This document shows, in pieces, positions 8,906-16,412 of a DNA stretch of 64,000 nt (position 1 is its first letter; every line of letters begins with the position of its first letter). Location: NCBI RefSeq assembly GCF_014841125.1, contig NZ_JACYTQ010000006.1:1-64000 (forward strand), read 5' to 3'. A model generated the notes under the pieces. It was not told where the DNA came from, did not search any database, and was given only the letters and a program-made list of their open reading frames with translations. Source of the DNA: Echinicola arenosa (GTDB taxonomy: Bacteria > Bacteroidota > Bacteroidia > Cytophagales > Cyclobacteriaceae). The translations under genes were made by a program, and so were the position numbers.

Positions 8906-9160
8906 TTAATTTAATTCAAACTCCCCTTGACTTCCAGATACAGGATTGGTAAGTGCCTCATCGTGGTATAGACACTGTTCACTGGGATTGGAATCACAGC
9001 TATACTCCGAGCTACCAAGCTCTACTTGGACAGGCCCTTGGATAGGATCATCTCCCCAATAAGTTTGAGAGGCATCCATAGGCTGTGTAAACGCAAATGC
9101 GGCAATAACTGCCATTAGAAATACACCTCCGCGTAGGAGGTTCTTCAATGAATTTTTCAT
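8906..9160 (-). CDS. DUF6520-like small exported protein
   Basis: Small protein of 84 residues with an N-terminal export signal (LLRGGVFLMAVIAAFAF, cleavage plausible around residue 24-30). A mature region of about 55 residues contains only two cysteines, C55 and C63, spaced C-x7-C. The length, signal and Bacteroidota context match my recollection of DUF6520 proteins, whose function is unknown. ATG 9160 is chosen because the longer frame upstream translates a leader hairpin and repeat DNA. It follows the MauE-like gene on the same strand and faces SusD. A disulfide between the cysteines, handled by the nearby TlpA and MauE-like proteins, is an inference. Confidence 0.7.
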   Translation of the reverse strand: MKNSLKNLLRGGVFLMAVIAAFAFTQPMDASQTYWGDDPIQGPVQVELGSSEYSCDSNPSEQCLYHDEALTNPVSGSQGEFELN

Positions 9161-9188
9161 AATTTTAATATTATAATGAATAATAAAT

Positions 9189-9233
9189 TCCGGTCGTTTT
9201 GGTTTCGTGGACCTTCCGAGAGGGACGACCGGA
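9189..9233 (-). promoter_or_regulatory. hairpin in the leader of the DUF6520-like gene
   Basis: A perfect 9-bp stem, TCCGGTCGT (9189-9197) and ACGACCGGA (9225-9233), encloses a 27-nt loop with a smaller CCTTCC/GGAAGG-like pairing. It lies about 28 nt upstream of the start codon at 9160 and so would be in the 5' leader of the mRNA. It could affect stability or translation. No known riboswitch is recognised. Confidence 0.45.
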
Positions 9234-9314
9234 TTTCTTCCCCCTACCGATGCCAGGCAAGCACCCCGTACCTCCACTGGCCGTTTAATATCTTAATTAT
9301 TGCTAGTATTGCTA

Positions 9315-9363
9315 GTCGGGATTTGCAATCCCGACTCACCTATAGAGGGCATTTGCAATGCCC
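9315..9363. repeat. TTTGCAA double-hairpin repeat, copy 1
   Basis: Two hairpins with TGC loops stand side by side: GTCGGGATT-TGC-AATCCCGAC (9315-9335) and GGGCATT-TGC-AATGCCC (9347-9363). The same pair recurs at 10115-10163, with degraded forms near 25841-25890 and 27531-27575. It is non-coding. Confidence 0.65.
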
Positions 9364-9457
9364 CTTACGGCATCCAATTTTTAGTTTATTCCCCTGTTGT
9401 CCCGATCCCGCCTTGGCGGACGGGATCTGTTGTCCCGATCTCGCCGTGGCGGACGGG

Positions 9458-9656
9458 ACCATCTAAATGTGAGTCTCCGACTCACCCAATACCCCTTACT
9501 GACTCCTATTTCTTATTAATTCCTATCCCAGCAGCCCAACTTCATCGCTAAGGCTTTCCCAGTCCCATAGGGACGATCCATATCCTTCCCCTTGGTTTTA
9601 ACCATGGGAACATTCGTCCAACAAATCCCTTTTAAACAGTTAACCAATTACCCAAC
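9458..9656. repeat. 199-bp direct repeat, copy A
   Basis: This segment runs from ACCATCTAAATGTGAGTC to CCAATTACCCAAC and recurs almost unchanged at 10253-10451, with a more diverged partial copy at 10484-10645. It contains the TGAGTC-TCC-GACTCA hairpin. Its right end overlaps the last codons of the MauE-like gene, so the repeat carries that gene's 3' end. Confidence 0.75.
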
Positions 9657-10076
9657 TCTTTCATCCTCCGGCTTGACCAGAATACCGATGATAGCCAAGG
9701 TTATAAAGGCCAGATTGAATAGAAAATGTGCTTCCCATCCAAGGTTGCTGATCACACCGCCACAACTGCAGGGGATCCTTCCAAATACATCCGTCAGCAC
9801 CAATCCAATATAAACCGTAAACCCGATAAGGCAAATCAGGCATGCCCAAAGAGAAAGCGTTCTTGTTTTTGGGAAGAGAAGCATAATGGCCAGGGCCAGT
9901 TCCAATACCGGAAGCGAATATAGTAGGAGAGTGGCCATCCATTCAGGAAATACTTGATTGTACATGGCATTTTGAGTGGCACCCCAGTCATACCATTTAC
10001 TGATGGCAGTATAGGCAAACAGCATCATCAGTACCAAAGCAACTCCTTCCCACAAAACTTCTCCCACTTTTCTCAT
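9648..10076 (-). CDS. MauE/DoxX-like redox-associated membrane protein
   Basis: Inner-membrane protein of about 142 residues with four predicted transmembrane helices (VALVLMMLFAY, LLLYSLPVLELALAIMLLF, LWACLICLIGFTVYIGLVL and FNLAFITLAIIGILV). A C-x-C pair, C103-S-C105, sits in the loop FGRIPCSCGG before the last helix, followed by LGWEAHFLFN; this pattern is typical of MauE/DoxX redox-associated proteins. MauE is needed for maturation of disulfide-rich methylamine dehydrogenase, and relatives are thought to pass electrons to or from periplasmic thiol proteins. ATG 10076 is used; GTG 10079 is also in frame. The DUF6520-like gene lies downstream on the same strand. Confidence 0.8.
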   Translation of the reverse strand: MRKVGEVLWEGVALVLMMLFAYTAISKWYDWGATQNAMYNQVFPEWMATLLLYSLPVLELALAIMLLFPKTRTLSLWACLICLIGFTVYIGLVLTDVFGRIPCSCGGVISNLGWEAHFLFNLAFITLAIIGILVKPEDERVG

Positions 10077-10114
10077 CACACTCCTTTCTTTAATACTTTA
10101 GCTAGTTTTCGCTA

Positions 10115-10163
10115 GTCTGGATTTGCAATCCAGACTTACTTATTAAGGGCATTTGCAATGCCC
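10115..10163. repeat. TTTGCAA double-hairpin repeat, copy 2
   Basis: GTCTGGATT-TGC-AATCCAGAC (10115-10135) and GGGCATT-TGC-AATGCCC (10147-10163) repeat the arrangement at 9315-9363. The stem bases differ from copy 1 at paired positions in the first hairpin (CGGG/CCCG against CTGG/CCAG), so base pairing has been preserved. Confidence 0.65.
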
Positions 10164-10252
10164 CTTACGTAATTCTATTTTCCGTTGTCCCGATCCCGCC
10201 GTGGCGGACGGGACCATCTAAATGTGAGTCTCCGACCCAGCTGAGCTGCGGG

Positions 10253-10451
10253 ACCATCTAAATGTGAGTCTCCGACTCACCCAATACCCCTTACTGACTC
10301 CTATTTCTTATTAATTCCTATCCCAGCAGCCCAACTTCATCGCTAAGACTTTCCCAGTCCCATAGGGACGATCCATATCCTTCCCCTTGGTTTCAAGCAT
10401 GGGAACATTCGTCCAACAAATCCCTTTTAAACAGTTAACCAATTACCCAAC
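10253..10451. repeat. 199-bp direct repeat, copy B
   Basis: Second near-identical copy of 9458-9656. It lies upstream of the MauE-like gene and carries a dead copy of that gene's final codons and stop (reverse complement GTTGGGTAA). Confidence 0.75.
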
Positions 10452-10483
10452 CCCGTTGTCCCGATCCCGCCGTGGCGAATGGG

Positions 10484-10645
10484 ACCATCTAAATGTGAGT
10501 CTCCGACTCACCCAATACCCCTTACTGACTCCTATTTCTTATTAATTCCAATCCCCGCAGACCAACTTCATCGCTAAGACTTCCCAAGTCCCGTAAGGAC
10601 GCCCTATACTGTTCCCTTGGTTTCAACCATGGGGACACACAGACC
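10484..10645. repeat. 199-bp direct repeat, diverged partial copy C
   Basis: Third, shortened and more diverged copy of the 9458-9656 repeat. It is recognisable by ACCATCTAAATGTGAGTC at the left and a GGTTTCAACCATGGGGACA end. Confidence 0.65.
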
Positions 10646-11145
10646 AACTTCCACTACCTCAAAAAATAACCTTCCGCCCTAAAACGCATCTCCTCTTTTT
10701 CCACTTCTCATTCCTACATTTTTCGCGACGGAAGGTTGTAATGATTTGATTCCAAATTAGAAGAACATTTCTAAAAAGCCAAAATATTGAAATTGTAATA
10801 GTGATATTTATATGATTTATATTCATTTGTTAAGTTGGTTGAAGTCTGCTAATTTTATTCACTTTTGAAGACAAAGAAGTCTAATGTTAATGAGGTTAAC
10901 ACCTGCTATATTCTGGTAGGCATAGTAAGATTTATGTTGCTTTTAAGTCTATTATTAATCATATTCGCGTTACATATTAAAAAAATACCACTTTTAGGCG
11001 ACTTGTTGTGAGGATTGTTTGCTGTATATGAATACCACTTACATAGGAAAACATTTAATAGAATTGGTGATAATTTCCAGTGGGTGTATTCTGGTGTCTT
11101 TTTTATAGTCAATGTTGTGTTGGAATAATTAAAATCAGGGCTGTT
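10646..11145. other. AT-rich gene-free stretch upstream of Crp-like gene
   Basis: No gene is supported. The sequence changes from repeat DNA to AT-rich DNA at about 10740. It probably contains the promoter of the Crp-like regulator gene, but I cannot place a convincing TAnnTTTG box. Confidence 0.35.
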
Positions 11146-11721
11146 ATGGATCATTCAGACTTTTATCTAAAGAAACTATACAACTTTTTGTTTAATGAAG
11201 GGGTGGATTTTTACAATGAGACCAATGAGTTTATGGAGTATATTAGCCTATCCAGTGGAAAAATGATGGGGCCTTATGAGCCTATGGATTCCCCTTTATG
11301 CATAATAGTCAAAGGGGGGATAGCCAAATACGAGCTTCGAGGTTCTGACTACCAGTGCACAGACTTGTGCCTAAAGAAGGAAATAGCTTTTGACCATGCC
11401 ATATTAAATGGGGGAGGGGACAGGAAGATCAAGCTCATTGCATCTGAGGAAACAGAGGTCAAACTCATTTCCTTGGAGAAGCTCATAGAATTGATCGGGA
11501 AATATAGTGCCGAAAGTTCTTATTTGGCCCTTTTGAACCAATTTTGGACAGCACGGGAAGAAAAAAGAAACACCTTGTTGTACATCAAACCCGCGTCCAA
11601 AAGAAACCAGGTGTTCAAAAGCTGCAACCCGGATTTGGTACAGCATTTTCCTAAAAAGGTCATTGCAAAATACCTCAACCTACACCCCAGTTCTTACAGC
11701 CGTATCGAAGGCGATTTTTAA
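11146..11721 (+). CDS. Crp/Fnr-like cyclic-nucleotide-binding-fold regulator
   Basis: Protein of 191 residues. The N-terminal two thirds fit a cNMP-binding-like beta roll (YISLSSGKMMGPYE, CIIVKGGIAKYEL, and acidic strands around KLIASEETEVKLISLEKL). The end, KVIAKYLNLHPSSYSRI, fits the shortened helix-turn-helix of Bacteroidota Crp-like regulators. ATG 11146 is used; the frame opens earlier, but the extra residues (YSQCCVGI) are not family-like. It is the nearest regulator to the MauE/DUF6520/SusCD/TlpA locus and may control it, though it is separated by repeat DNA and that link is inference. Confidence 0.7.
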   Translation: MDHSDFYLKKLYNFLFNEGVDFYNETNEFMEYISLSSGKMMGPYEPMDSPLCIIVKGGIAKYELRGSDYQCTDLCLKKEIAFDHAILNGGGDRKIKLIASEETEVKLISLEKLIELIGKYSAESSYLALLNQFWTAREEKRNTLLYIKPASKRNQVFKSCNPDLVQHFPKKVIAKYLNLHPSSYSRIEGDF

Positions 11722-11805
11722 CCCCAATTCCCCCGTCTCCGACCTTCCGTCTTCATTTATTAAAACTGTTTTCAACTCCCTATCCCGCCGTGGCGGACTC
11801 CCGAT

Positions 11806-12640
11806 CCTCCCAGTTGTCCCGTTAGCTGAGCTGCGGGACGATTAAAATTGAGTCTCCAGACTCAAACCTCCCGTCTTTTTCCTTCATATTACCTGTTTTT
11901 TAGTGGATTGATATCTTGGATTCACAACCCAGTGCCAGAGGCACGCCAGGATTTGGTTCCAAGGGGATTCATCCCCGTGCTAAAGAAAATGCCCACCAGT
12001 CAAAAGTGCCATTGGCACGGTCCATATATTTTGCTATTCCAATTCAGCGGTTCAGTACTGTCAGATGATCCATAACGCAGTGCCATCGGCACGCCAGGAT
12101 TTGGTTCCAAGGGGATTCATCCCCGTGATAAATATAACTTCCCCATCAGACAAAAGTGCCATCGGCACGGTCCATTTTTCCCAGCTGTTCCGAACCCGCG
12201 GTGGAGGACGGGACGATGAAAATTGAGTCTCCAAACTCAAACCTCCCGTCTTTTTCCTTCATATTACCTGTTTTTTAGTGGATTGATATCTTGGATTCAC
12301 AACCCAGTGCCATCGGCACGCCGAGATTTGGTTCCAAGGGGATTCATCCCCGTGATAAATATAACTTCCCCACCAGACAAAAGTGCCATCGGCACGGTCC
12401 ATATATTTTGCTGTTCCAATTCAATAGTTCATTACTGTCAGATGATCCAACACCAGTGCCATCGGCACGCCAGGATTTGGTTCCAAGGGGATTCATCCCC
12501 AGTTGTCCCGTTAGCTGAGCTGCGGGACGATGAAAATTGAGTCTCCAAACTCAAACCTCCCATCTTTTTCCTTCATATTACCTGTTTTTTAGTGGATTGA
12601 AATCTTGGATTCACAACCCAGTGCCAGAGGCACGGCAAGA
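11806..12640. repeat. three tandem copies of a 310-375 bp composite repeat
   Basis: Segments beginning near 11806, 12179 and 12499 share the order GGGAC(G)..AAAATTGAGTCTCC, a line ending TTTTTTAGTGGATTGA, ATTCACAACCCAGTGCC, then a REP palindrome and GGTTCCAAGGGGATTC. They produce three matching chance reading frames at 11848, 12223 and 12537 (spacing 375 and 314 bp), which shows the tandem structure. No real gene is present. Confidence 0.7.
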
Positions 12641-12941
12641 TTTGGTTCCATGGGGATTCATCCCCGTGCTAAAGAAAATGCCCCACCAGACAAAAGTGCC
12701 ATCGGCACGGTCCATATATTTTGCTATTCCAATTCAGCAGTTCAGTACTGTCAGATGATCCATAACCCAGTGCCAGAGGCACGGCAAGATTTAGTTCCAT
12801 GGGGATTCATCCCCGTACTAAAGAAAACGCCCCCCAGACAAAAGTGCCATCGGCACGACTCATTTTCTTTACACTATTGCTTAAAACAAGTATATTTAAT
12901 GGAAATTTTATCAAAGCCATCATTAAATACTTTTTAAAACC

Positions 12942-13403
12942 ATGGCCAATACTTATCATCAAATGTATGTTCAAGTTGTCTTCGCTGTGAAATATAGGAA
13001 AGCAATATTGGACAAAGCGTGGAGGAAGAGACTTTTTGCGGTAATGGGAAATCTCATTAATGAAACGGGCTGTAAGTGTATCATTGTTAATGGGGTGGAA
13101 GACCACGTCCATTGTTTTTTTTCACAGAAACCAGCAATAAGTATTTCCGAAGTAATGAAAACTGTTAAGGCCAAATCATCTAAATGGATCAACGAAAATG
13201 GATTGGCTGACCGTAAATTTGAATGGCAAAAGGGGTTTGGTTGTTTTACATATAGCAAGTCACATGTTTCCAATGTCTATCGATATATTGAAAATCAAGA
13301 AGCCCATCATCATAAGATGAGTTTTCATGAAGAATACATTGAATTGTTAAAGGAATATGATGTCCAGTTTGATTTAGAATATCTTTTTGATCCTCTTTTT
13401 TAG
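12942..13403 (+). CDS. REP-associated/IS200-like HUH (Y1) transposase, copy 1
   Basis: Single-domain Y1 transposase of 153 residues that would cut and join single-stranded DNA at hairpins. The HUH motif is H55-V-H57 within EDHVHCFF. The likely nucleophile is Y115 (or Y113) in NVYRYIENQEAHHH, which also carries the conserved Gln and His residues. The length is normal for IS200/IS605 TnpA and REP-associated proteins; no TnpB is nearby. REP palindromes flank it on both sides, favouring a REP-associated role. The protein is identical to that encoded at 13820-14281, 878 bp away. Confidence 0.88.
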   Translation: MANTYHQMYVQVVFAVKYRKAILDKAWRKRLFAVMGNLINETGCKCIIVNGVEDHVHCFFSQKPAISISEVMKTVKAKSSKWINENGLADRKFEWQKGFGCFTYSKSHVSNVYRYIENQEAHHHKMSFHEEYIELLKEYDVQFDLEYLFDPLF

Positions 13404-13819
13404 TCATCGAGTTTAGATGTACCATGCCTCTGGCATTCATGATCTACGAGCCAATCTATAAAGCAGGTTGAAACCTGCTTCCAACATATTGTCCATGCCT
13501 AGCGGCATTAAGAGTAGTTGTATTGCTGTAGCATTTGTTTTTCAATTCCACACGAACACGAAATCAACGCTAGTGCCATCGGCACGATAGTATATTGTTC
13601 CATGGGGATTCATCTCCGTGCCAAAGAAAACGAACATCAAATCAAAGAGTGCCAGAGGCACGGCAAGATTTAGTTCCATGGGGATTCATCCCCGTACTAA
13701 AGAAAACGCCCACCAGACAAAAGTGCCGTCGGCACGACTCATTTTCTTTACTTTATTGCTTAAAACAAGTATATTAATGGAAATTTTATCGAAGCCATCA
13801 TTAAATACTTTTTAAAACC
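13404..13819. repeat. spacer between transposase copies, part of 878-bp tandem unit
   Basis: This holds the conserved 3' flank (CATGCCTCTGGCATTCATG and AGCAGGTTGAAACCTGCTT hairpins), three REP palindromes and the 5' flank of the second transposase. Counterparts lie at 14282-14450 and about 12770-12941, with scattered substitutions and single-base indels. Confidence 0.65.
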
Positions 13820-14281
13820 ATGGCCAATACTTATCATCAAATGTATGTTCAAGTTGTCTTCGCTGTGAAATATAGGAAAGCAATATTGGACAAAGCGTGG
13901 AGGAAGAGACTTTTTGCGGTAATGGGAAATCTCATTAATGAAACGGGCTGTAAGTGTATCATTGTTAATGGGGTGGAAGACCACGTCCATTGTTTTTTTT
14001 CACAGAAACCAGCAATAAGTATTTCCGAAGTAATGAAAACTGTTAAGGCCAAATCATCTAAATGGATCAACGAAAATGGATTGGCTGACCGTAAATTTGA
14101 ATGGCAAAAGGGGTTTGGTTGTTTTACATATAGCAAGTCACATGTTTCCAATGTCTATCGATATATTGAAAATCAAGAAGCCCATCATCATAAGATGAGT
14201 TTTCATGAAGAATACATTGAATTGTTAAAGGAATATGATGTCCAGTTTGATTTAGAATATCTTTTTGATCCTCTTTTTTAG
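13820..14281 (+). CDS. REP-associated/IS200-like HUH (Y1) transposase, copy 2
   Basis: Second copy, identical in all 153 residues and, as far as I compared, in nucleotide sequence to the gene at 12942-13403. The HUH residues H55/H57 and the tyrosine region around 113-115 are intact, so both copies could be active. The flanks of the two copies differ at several positions while the reading frame does not. This suggests recent copying or gene conversion of the coding core, or strong selection on it. Confidence 0.88.
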   Translation: MANTYHQMYVQVVFAVKYRKAILDKAWRKRLFAVMGNLINETGCKCIIVNGVEDHVHCFFSQKPAISISEVMKTVKAKSSKWINENGLADRKFEWQKGFGCFTYSKSHVSNVYRYIENQEAHHHKMSFHEEYIELLKEYDVQFDLEYLFDPLF

Positions 14282-14802
14282 TCATCGAGTTTAGATGTAC
14301 CATGCCTCTGGCATTCATGATCTACGAGCCAATCTATAAAGCAGGTTGAAACCTGCTTCCAACATATTTGTCCATGCCTATCGGCATTAAGAGTAGTTAT
14401 ATTGCTGCAACACTTGCTTTCTAATTCCACACGAACACGAAATCAACACCAGTGCCAGAGGCACGCCAGGATTTGGTTCCAAGGGGATTCATCCCCGTGA
14501 TAAAGAAAACGAACATCAAATCAAAGAGTGCCAGAGGCACGGCAAGATTTAGTTCCATGGGGCTTCATCCCCATACTAAAGAAAATGCCCCCCAGACAAA
14601 AGTGCCATCGGCACGGTCCATTTTTCCCAGCTGTTCCTAACCCGCGGTGGAGGACGGGACGATTAAAATTGAGTCTCCAGACTCAAATCTCCCGACTTCC
14701 TGCTTCATACCTCCTTACCCTACAGTTCCACCTTTGCAGCCCTTAGCCCTAAACAATTAACCAGTTAACCCTTTAAACATCCCATTTCCTATTCCCCATT
14801 CC
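14282..14802. repeat. REP repeats and gene-free flank right of the transposases
   Basis: This contains the 3' flank shared with 13404-13570, the last three REP palindromes and one more TCCTAACCCGCGGTGGAGG / TTGAGTCTCCAGACTCAA block up to about 14690. The rest to 14802 is pyrimidine-rich sequence with no gene. Confidence 0.6.
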
Positions 14803-15033
14803 TCATTCTTCCACCGTCACCTGGCATAAAGCAGAGATCACAGCACCCACCAAACTCATATAGCCTCCCCAATGATGGATCATGTCCGGTAATCCCTCTG
14901 GAGCTCCCATAAGTATCGCTCCTAAAGCTGCCATCGTAATGCCAGCATTCCGCAGACTCCTGAAAAATGGTGGAGTAGGCTTTCCTGCCCGCTCCACGAT
15001 TTCATACCTTAATTGATTGATTTCTTTTAACAT
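14803..15033 (-). CDS. small membrane protein, holin-like position
   Basis: Protein of 76 residues. A charged N-terminus (KEINQLRYEIVERAGKPTP) is followed by two hydrophobic segments (AGITMAALGAILMG and GYMSLVGAVISALCQV), consistent with two membrane helices. The start ATG 15033 overlaps the stop of the upstream 73-residue gene (TAATG), indicating translational coupling. Last of four minus-strand genes. Size, topology and the neighbouring DUF5675 gene suggest a holin-like role in a phage-derived cassette, but no family is recognised. Confidence 0.6.
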   Translation of the reverse strand: MLKEINQLRYEIVERAGKPTPPFFRSLRNAGITMAALGAILMGAPEGLPDMIHHWGGYMSLVGAVISALCQVTVEE

Positions 15034-15254
15034 TATGTTTTTAGTCTTGATTGATGATGAACAAACTGTTCTTTTATCCAATCCCTTAGTAATCCCTCCA
15101 TCAATACGACTGAAGATTTAAGGGTTCCAACATCCTTCTGCATGGTCCTGAAGTCATCATGCAGGATTTTTAGAAAATACAGGCTCCCACTGATCAGAAT
15201 CAGTTGTAGCCATAGACCTGGATAGCTGATCATCCACTCTTCTAGTTGTTCCAT
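15033..15254 (-). CDS. small membrane-anchored coiled-coil protein
   Basis: Protein of 73 residues with one membrane helix (LWLQLILISGSLYFLKIL) followed by a charged helical tail (DDFRTMQKDVGTLKSSVVLM) that may form a coiled coil. Its first 98 bp overlap the end of the DUF5675 gene in another frame. A later start at 15233 shortens but does not remove the overlap. Small one-helix proteins with charged tails are common beside holins and spanins in phage lysis modules; the function here is not established. Confidence 0.55.
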   Translation of the reverse strand: MEQLEEWMISYPGLWLQLILISGSLYFLKILHDDFRTMQKDVGTLKSSVVLMEGLLRDWIKEQFVHHQSRLKT

Positions 15255-15645
15255 AGGTGATAATGTTAAGATGAACGGAGTCTCCTTGGTTCATCTGATT
15301 GAAAATAAACTGCTTGAAATTTTGATAGGCTATCCTAGATTCTTTCAGCTGGATAGCATCCATATGAAAGAGTACAGGATGTATTCCTCCATATTGAACG
15401 GTCATTCCCCTGTCAAAACTTCGGATAGGATGGGCATTTCCCCCATCTCCCTCCAATTCGATATTCCAGCCAAGCTGGGGAATGTACTTTCTGTGTAAGG
15501 GGTAGAGCCCCTCAGGAATAAATGACGCCTGGCCATATTTATCCGTATAAGGGAACTCTACCGTCTTTACTAATTGCTGGCCTTTCCAACAGATGGTGCC
15601 TTGCCCAACATCATCGAAAAGACGTCTAAACAGATAAAGACGCAT
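15157..15645 (-). CDS. DUF5675 family protein
   Basis: Protein of 162 residues without signal peptide. The pattern of an N-terminal MRLYLFRRLF, a strand with GTICWKGQQLVKTVEFPYTD, the turn FIPEGLYPLHRKY and later GGNAHPIRSFDRG fits DUF5675, a family found in phages and Bacteroidota genomes whose role is unknown, possibly baseplate- or lysis-related. It starts 2 bp after the stop of the 254-residue gene and overlaps the next gene by 98 bp, so the four genes form one compact operon. Confidence 0.7.
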   Translation of the reverse strand: MRLYLFRRLFDDVGQGTICWKGQQLVKTVEFPYTDKYGQASFIPEGLYPLHRKYIPQLGWNIELEGDGGNAHPIRSFDRGMTVQYGGIHPVLFHMDAIQLKESRIAYQNFKQFIFNQMNQGDSVHLNIITYGTTRRVDDQLSRSMATTDSDQWEPVFSKNPA

Positions 15646-15647
15646 AC

Positions 15648-16412
15648 TTAGCTGATCTTTAGGCTATCCAGGCACCGGAGGGAATTGGTCTTTTGCCCCT
15701 TGAAGTCATAGTATTTGCCATTGACCTCTTGGCTAAATTCCAGTCCCAAAATCAACAGCTGAAAAGCAGGGCTGATACTACTGCTTTGCGTGACAGATAG
15801 GTTGAGGTCCGCAGCTAATCCTGTTTTCAAATCAAAGAAGTCACTTTTCACAATATCCAGGTCAAAAGCATCTTCCTTGTCCACGTCTATGGTCAGTAAG
15901 CTGAGCGAAAATTGCCCAGCATCTGAGCCGTCCGGAATAATATCCTTGGGCAATTCAAAGCCTGTCGGCAAACTGAAATCCCCCGATCCTGTACCCATGG
16001 TATATTGGATTTTATTCCCCAGTAGGTAGCCCATATGGGATTGTACATTAAATTCAAACCCTTTTAGCGGGTCTGGCTCCCCTTCCATGGGAGTACGCAT
16101 GCCCCGGTCATTGATAGGATCAGACTTGGTGATCATATGCATGACTTTTGATAAACGTCCCACCGTTTTTGGGTCTGTATTGGTGGGGCTAAGCACCGGT
16201 CTAAGGGCCCTTCTGATTTTGCCCCCTGCTCTGCAGCTTCTTCCAAACTCTGCATTGTTTTGGCGGGTCCTTTCGAAGCGAGGGTCATTTTGGATACGTT
16301 CTGCATCCACCCCTCCTTTTTTTCTAACACGATACTCACCATCCTTGGTCTTATAATAGTTAAGATCATCCATGGTGCCTTTTACTTTCAGCAATCCTTC
16401 TTGTTTTGGCAT
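15648..16412 (-). CDS. conserved Bacteroidota hypothetical protein, first gene of DUF5675 cassette
   Basis: Protein of 254 residues, soluble, without signal peptide. The N-terminus has KVKGTMDDLNYYKTKDGEY and VRKKGGVDAERIQNDPRFER, then TRQNNAEFGRSCRAGGKIRR, a strongly conserved block in homologues I remember from Bacteroidota. The C-terminal half is beta-rich and ends LGLEFSQEVNGKYYDF..LRCLDSLKIS. I know no function. It leads a four-gene operon with DUF5675 and two small membrane proteins, so a structural role in a tail-like or defective phage particle is possible but unproven. Confidence 0.7.
   Translation of the reverse strand: MPKQEGLLKVKGTMDDLNYYKTKDGEYRVRKKGGVDAERIQNDPRFERTRQNNAEFGRSCRAGGKIRRALRPVLSPTNTDPKTVGRLSKVMHMITKSDPINDRGMRTPMEGEPDPLKGFEFNVQSHMGYLLGNKIQYTMGTGSGDFSLPTGFELPKDIIPDGSDAGQFSLSLLTIDVDKEDAFDLDIVKSDFFDLKTGLAADLNLSVTQSSSISPAFQLLILGLEFSQEVNGKYYDFKGQKTNSLRCLDSLKIS

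Larger units (their letters stand above)
11932..14614. repeat. REP-like palindrome array, 17 GTGCC-NNN-GGCAC units
   Basis: Palindromes of the form GTGCC-NNN-GGCAC start at 11932, 12006, 12080, 12156, 12307, 12383, 12456, 12621, 12696, 12770, 12844, 13573, 13649, 13723, 14452, 14528 and 14602. Many are followed by GGTTCCAAGGGGATTCATCC, whose GGGGATTCATCCCC is a second hairpin, and then by a second palindrome about 75 bp later. The units surround two HUH transposase genes, as is usual for REP elements and their REP-associated tyrosine transposase. Spacing and content do not fit CRISPR. Confidence 0.8.

Noticed and set aside
9176-9551. Plus-strand frames of 83-96 codons
   Set aside because: They translate TTTGCAA and TCCCG hairpin repeats and run antisense to the DUF6520 leader.
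11663-12937. Seven frames with similar translations (such as SLQTQTSRLFPSYYLFF)
   Set aside because: They are repeated because the DNA is tandem repeat; they contain REP palindromes and lack any protein features.
13246-14318. Minus-strand frames antisense to the transposases
   Set aside because: Shadow frames of the two real genes; identical in both copies only because the genes are.
11932-14614. Possible CRISPR array
   Set aside because: Repeat units are short palindromes at irregular spacing, spacers are themselves repeats, and no cas genes are present.
14803-16412. Complete prophage
   Set aside because: No capsid, portal, terminase or integrase genes are found around the cassette.
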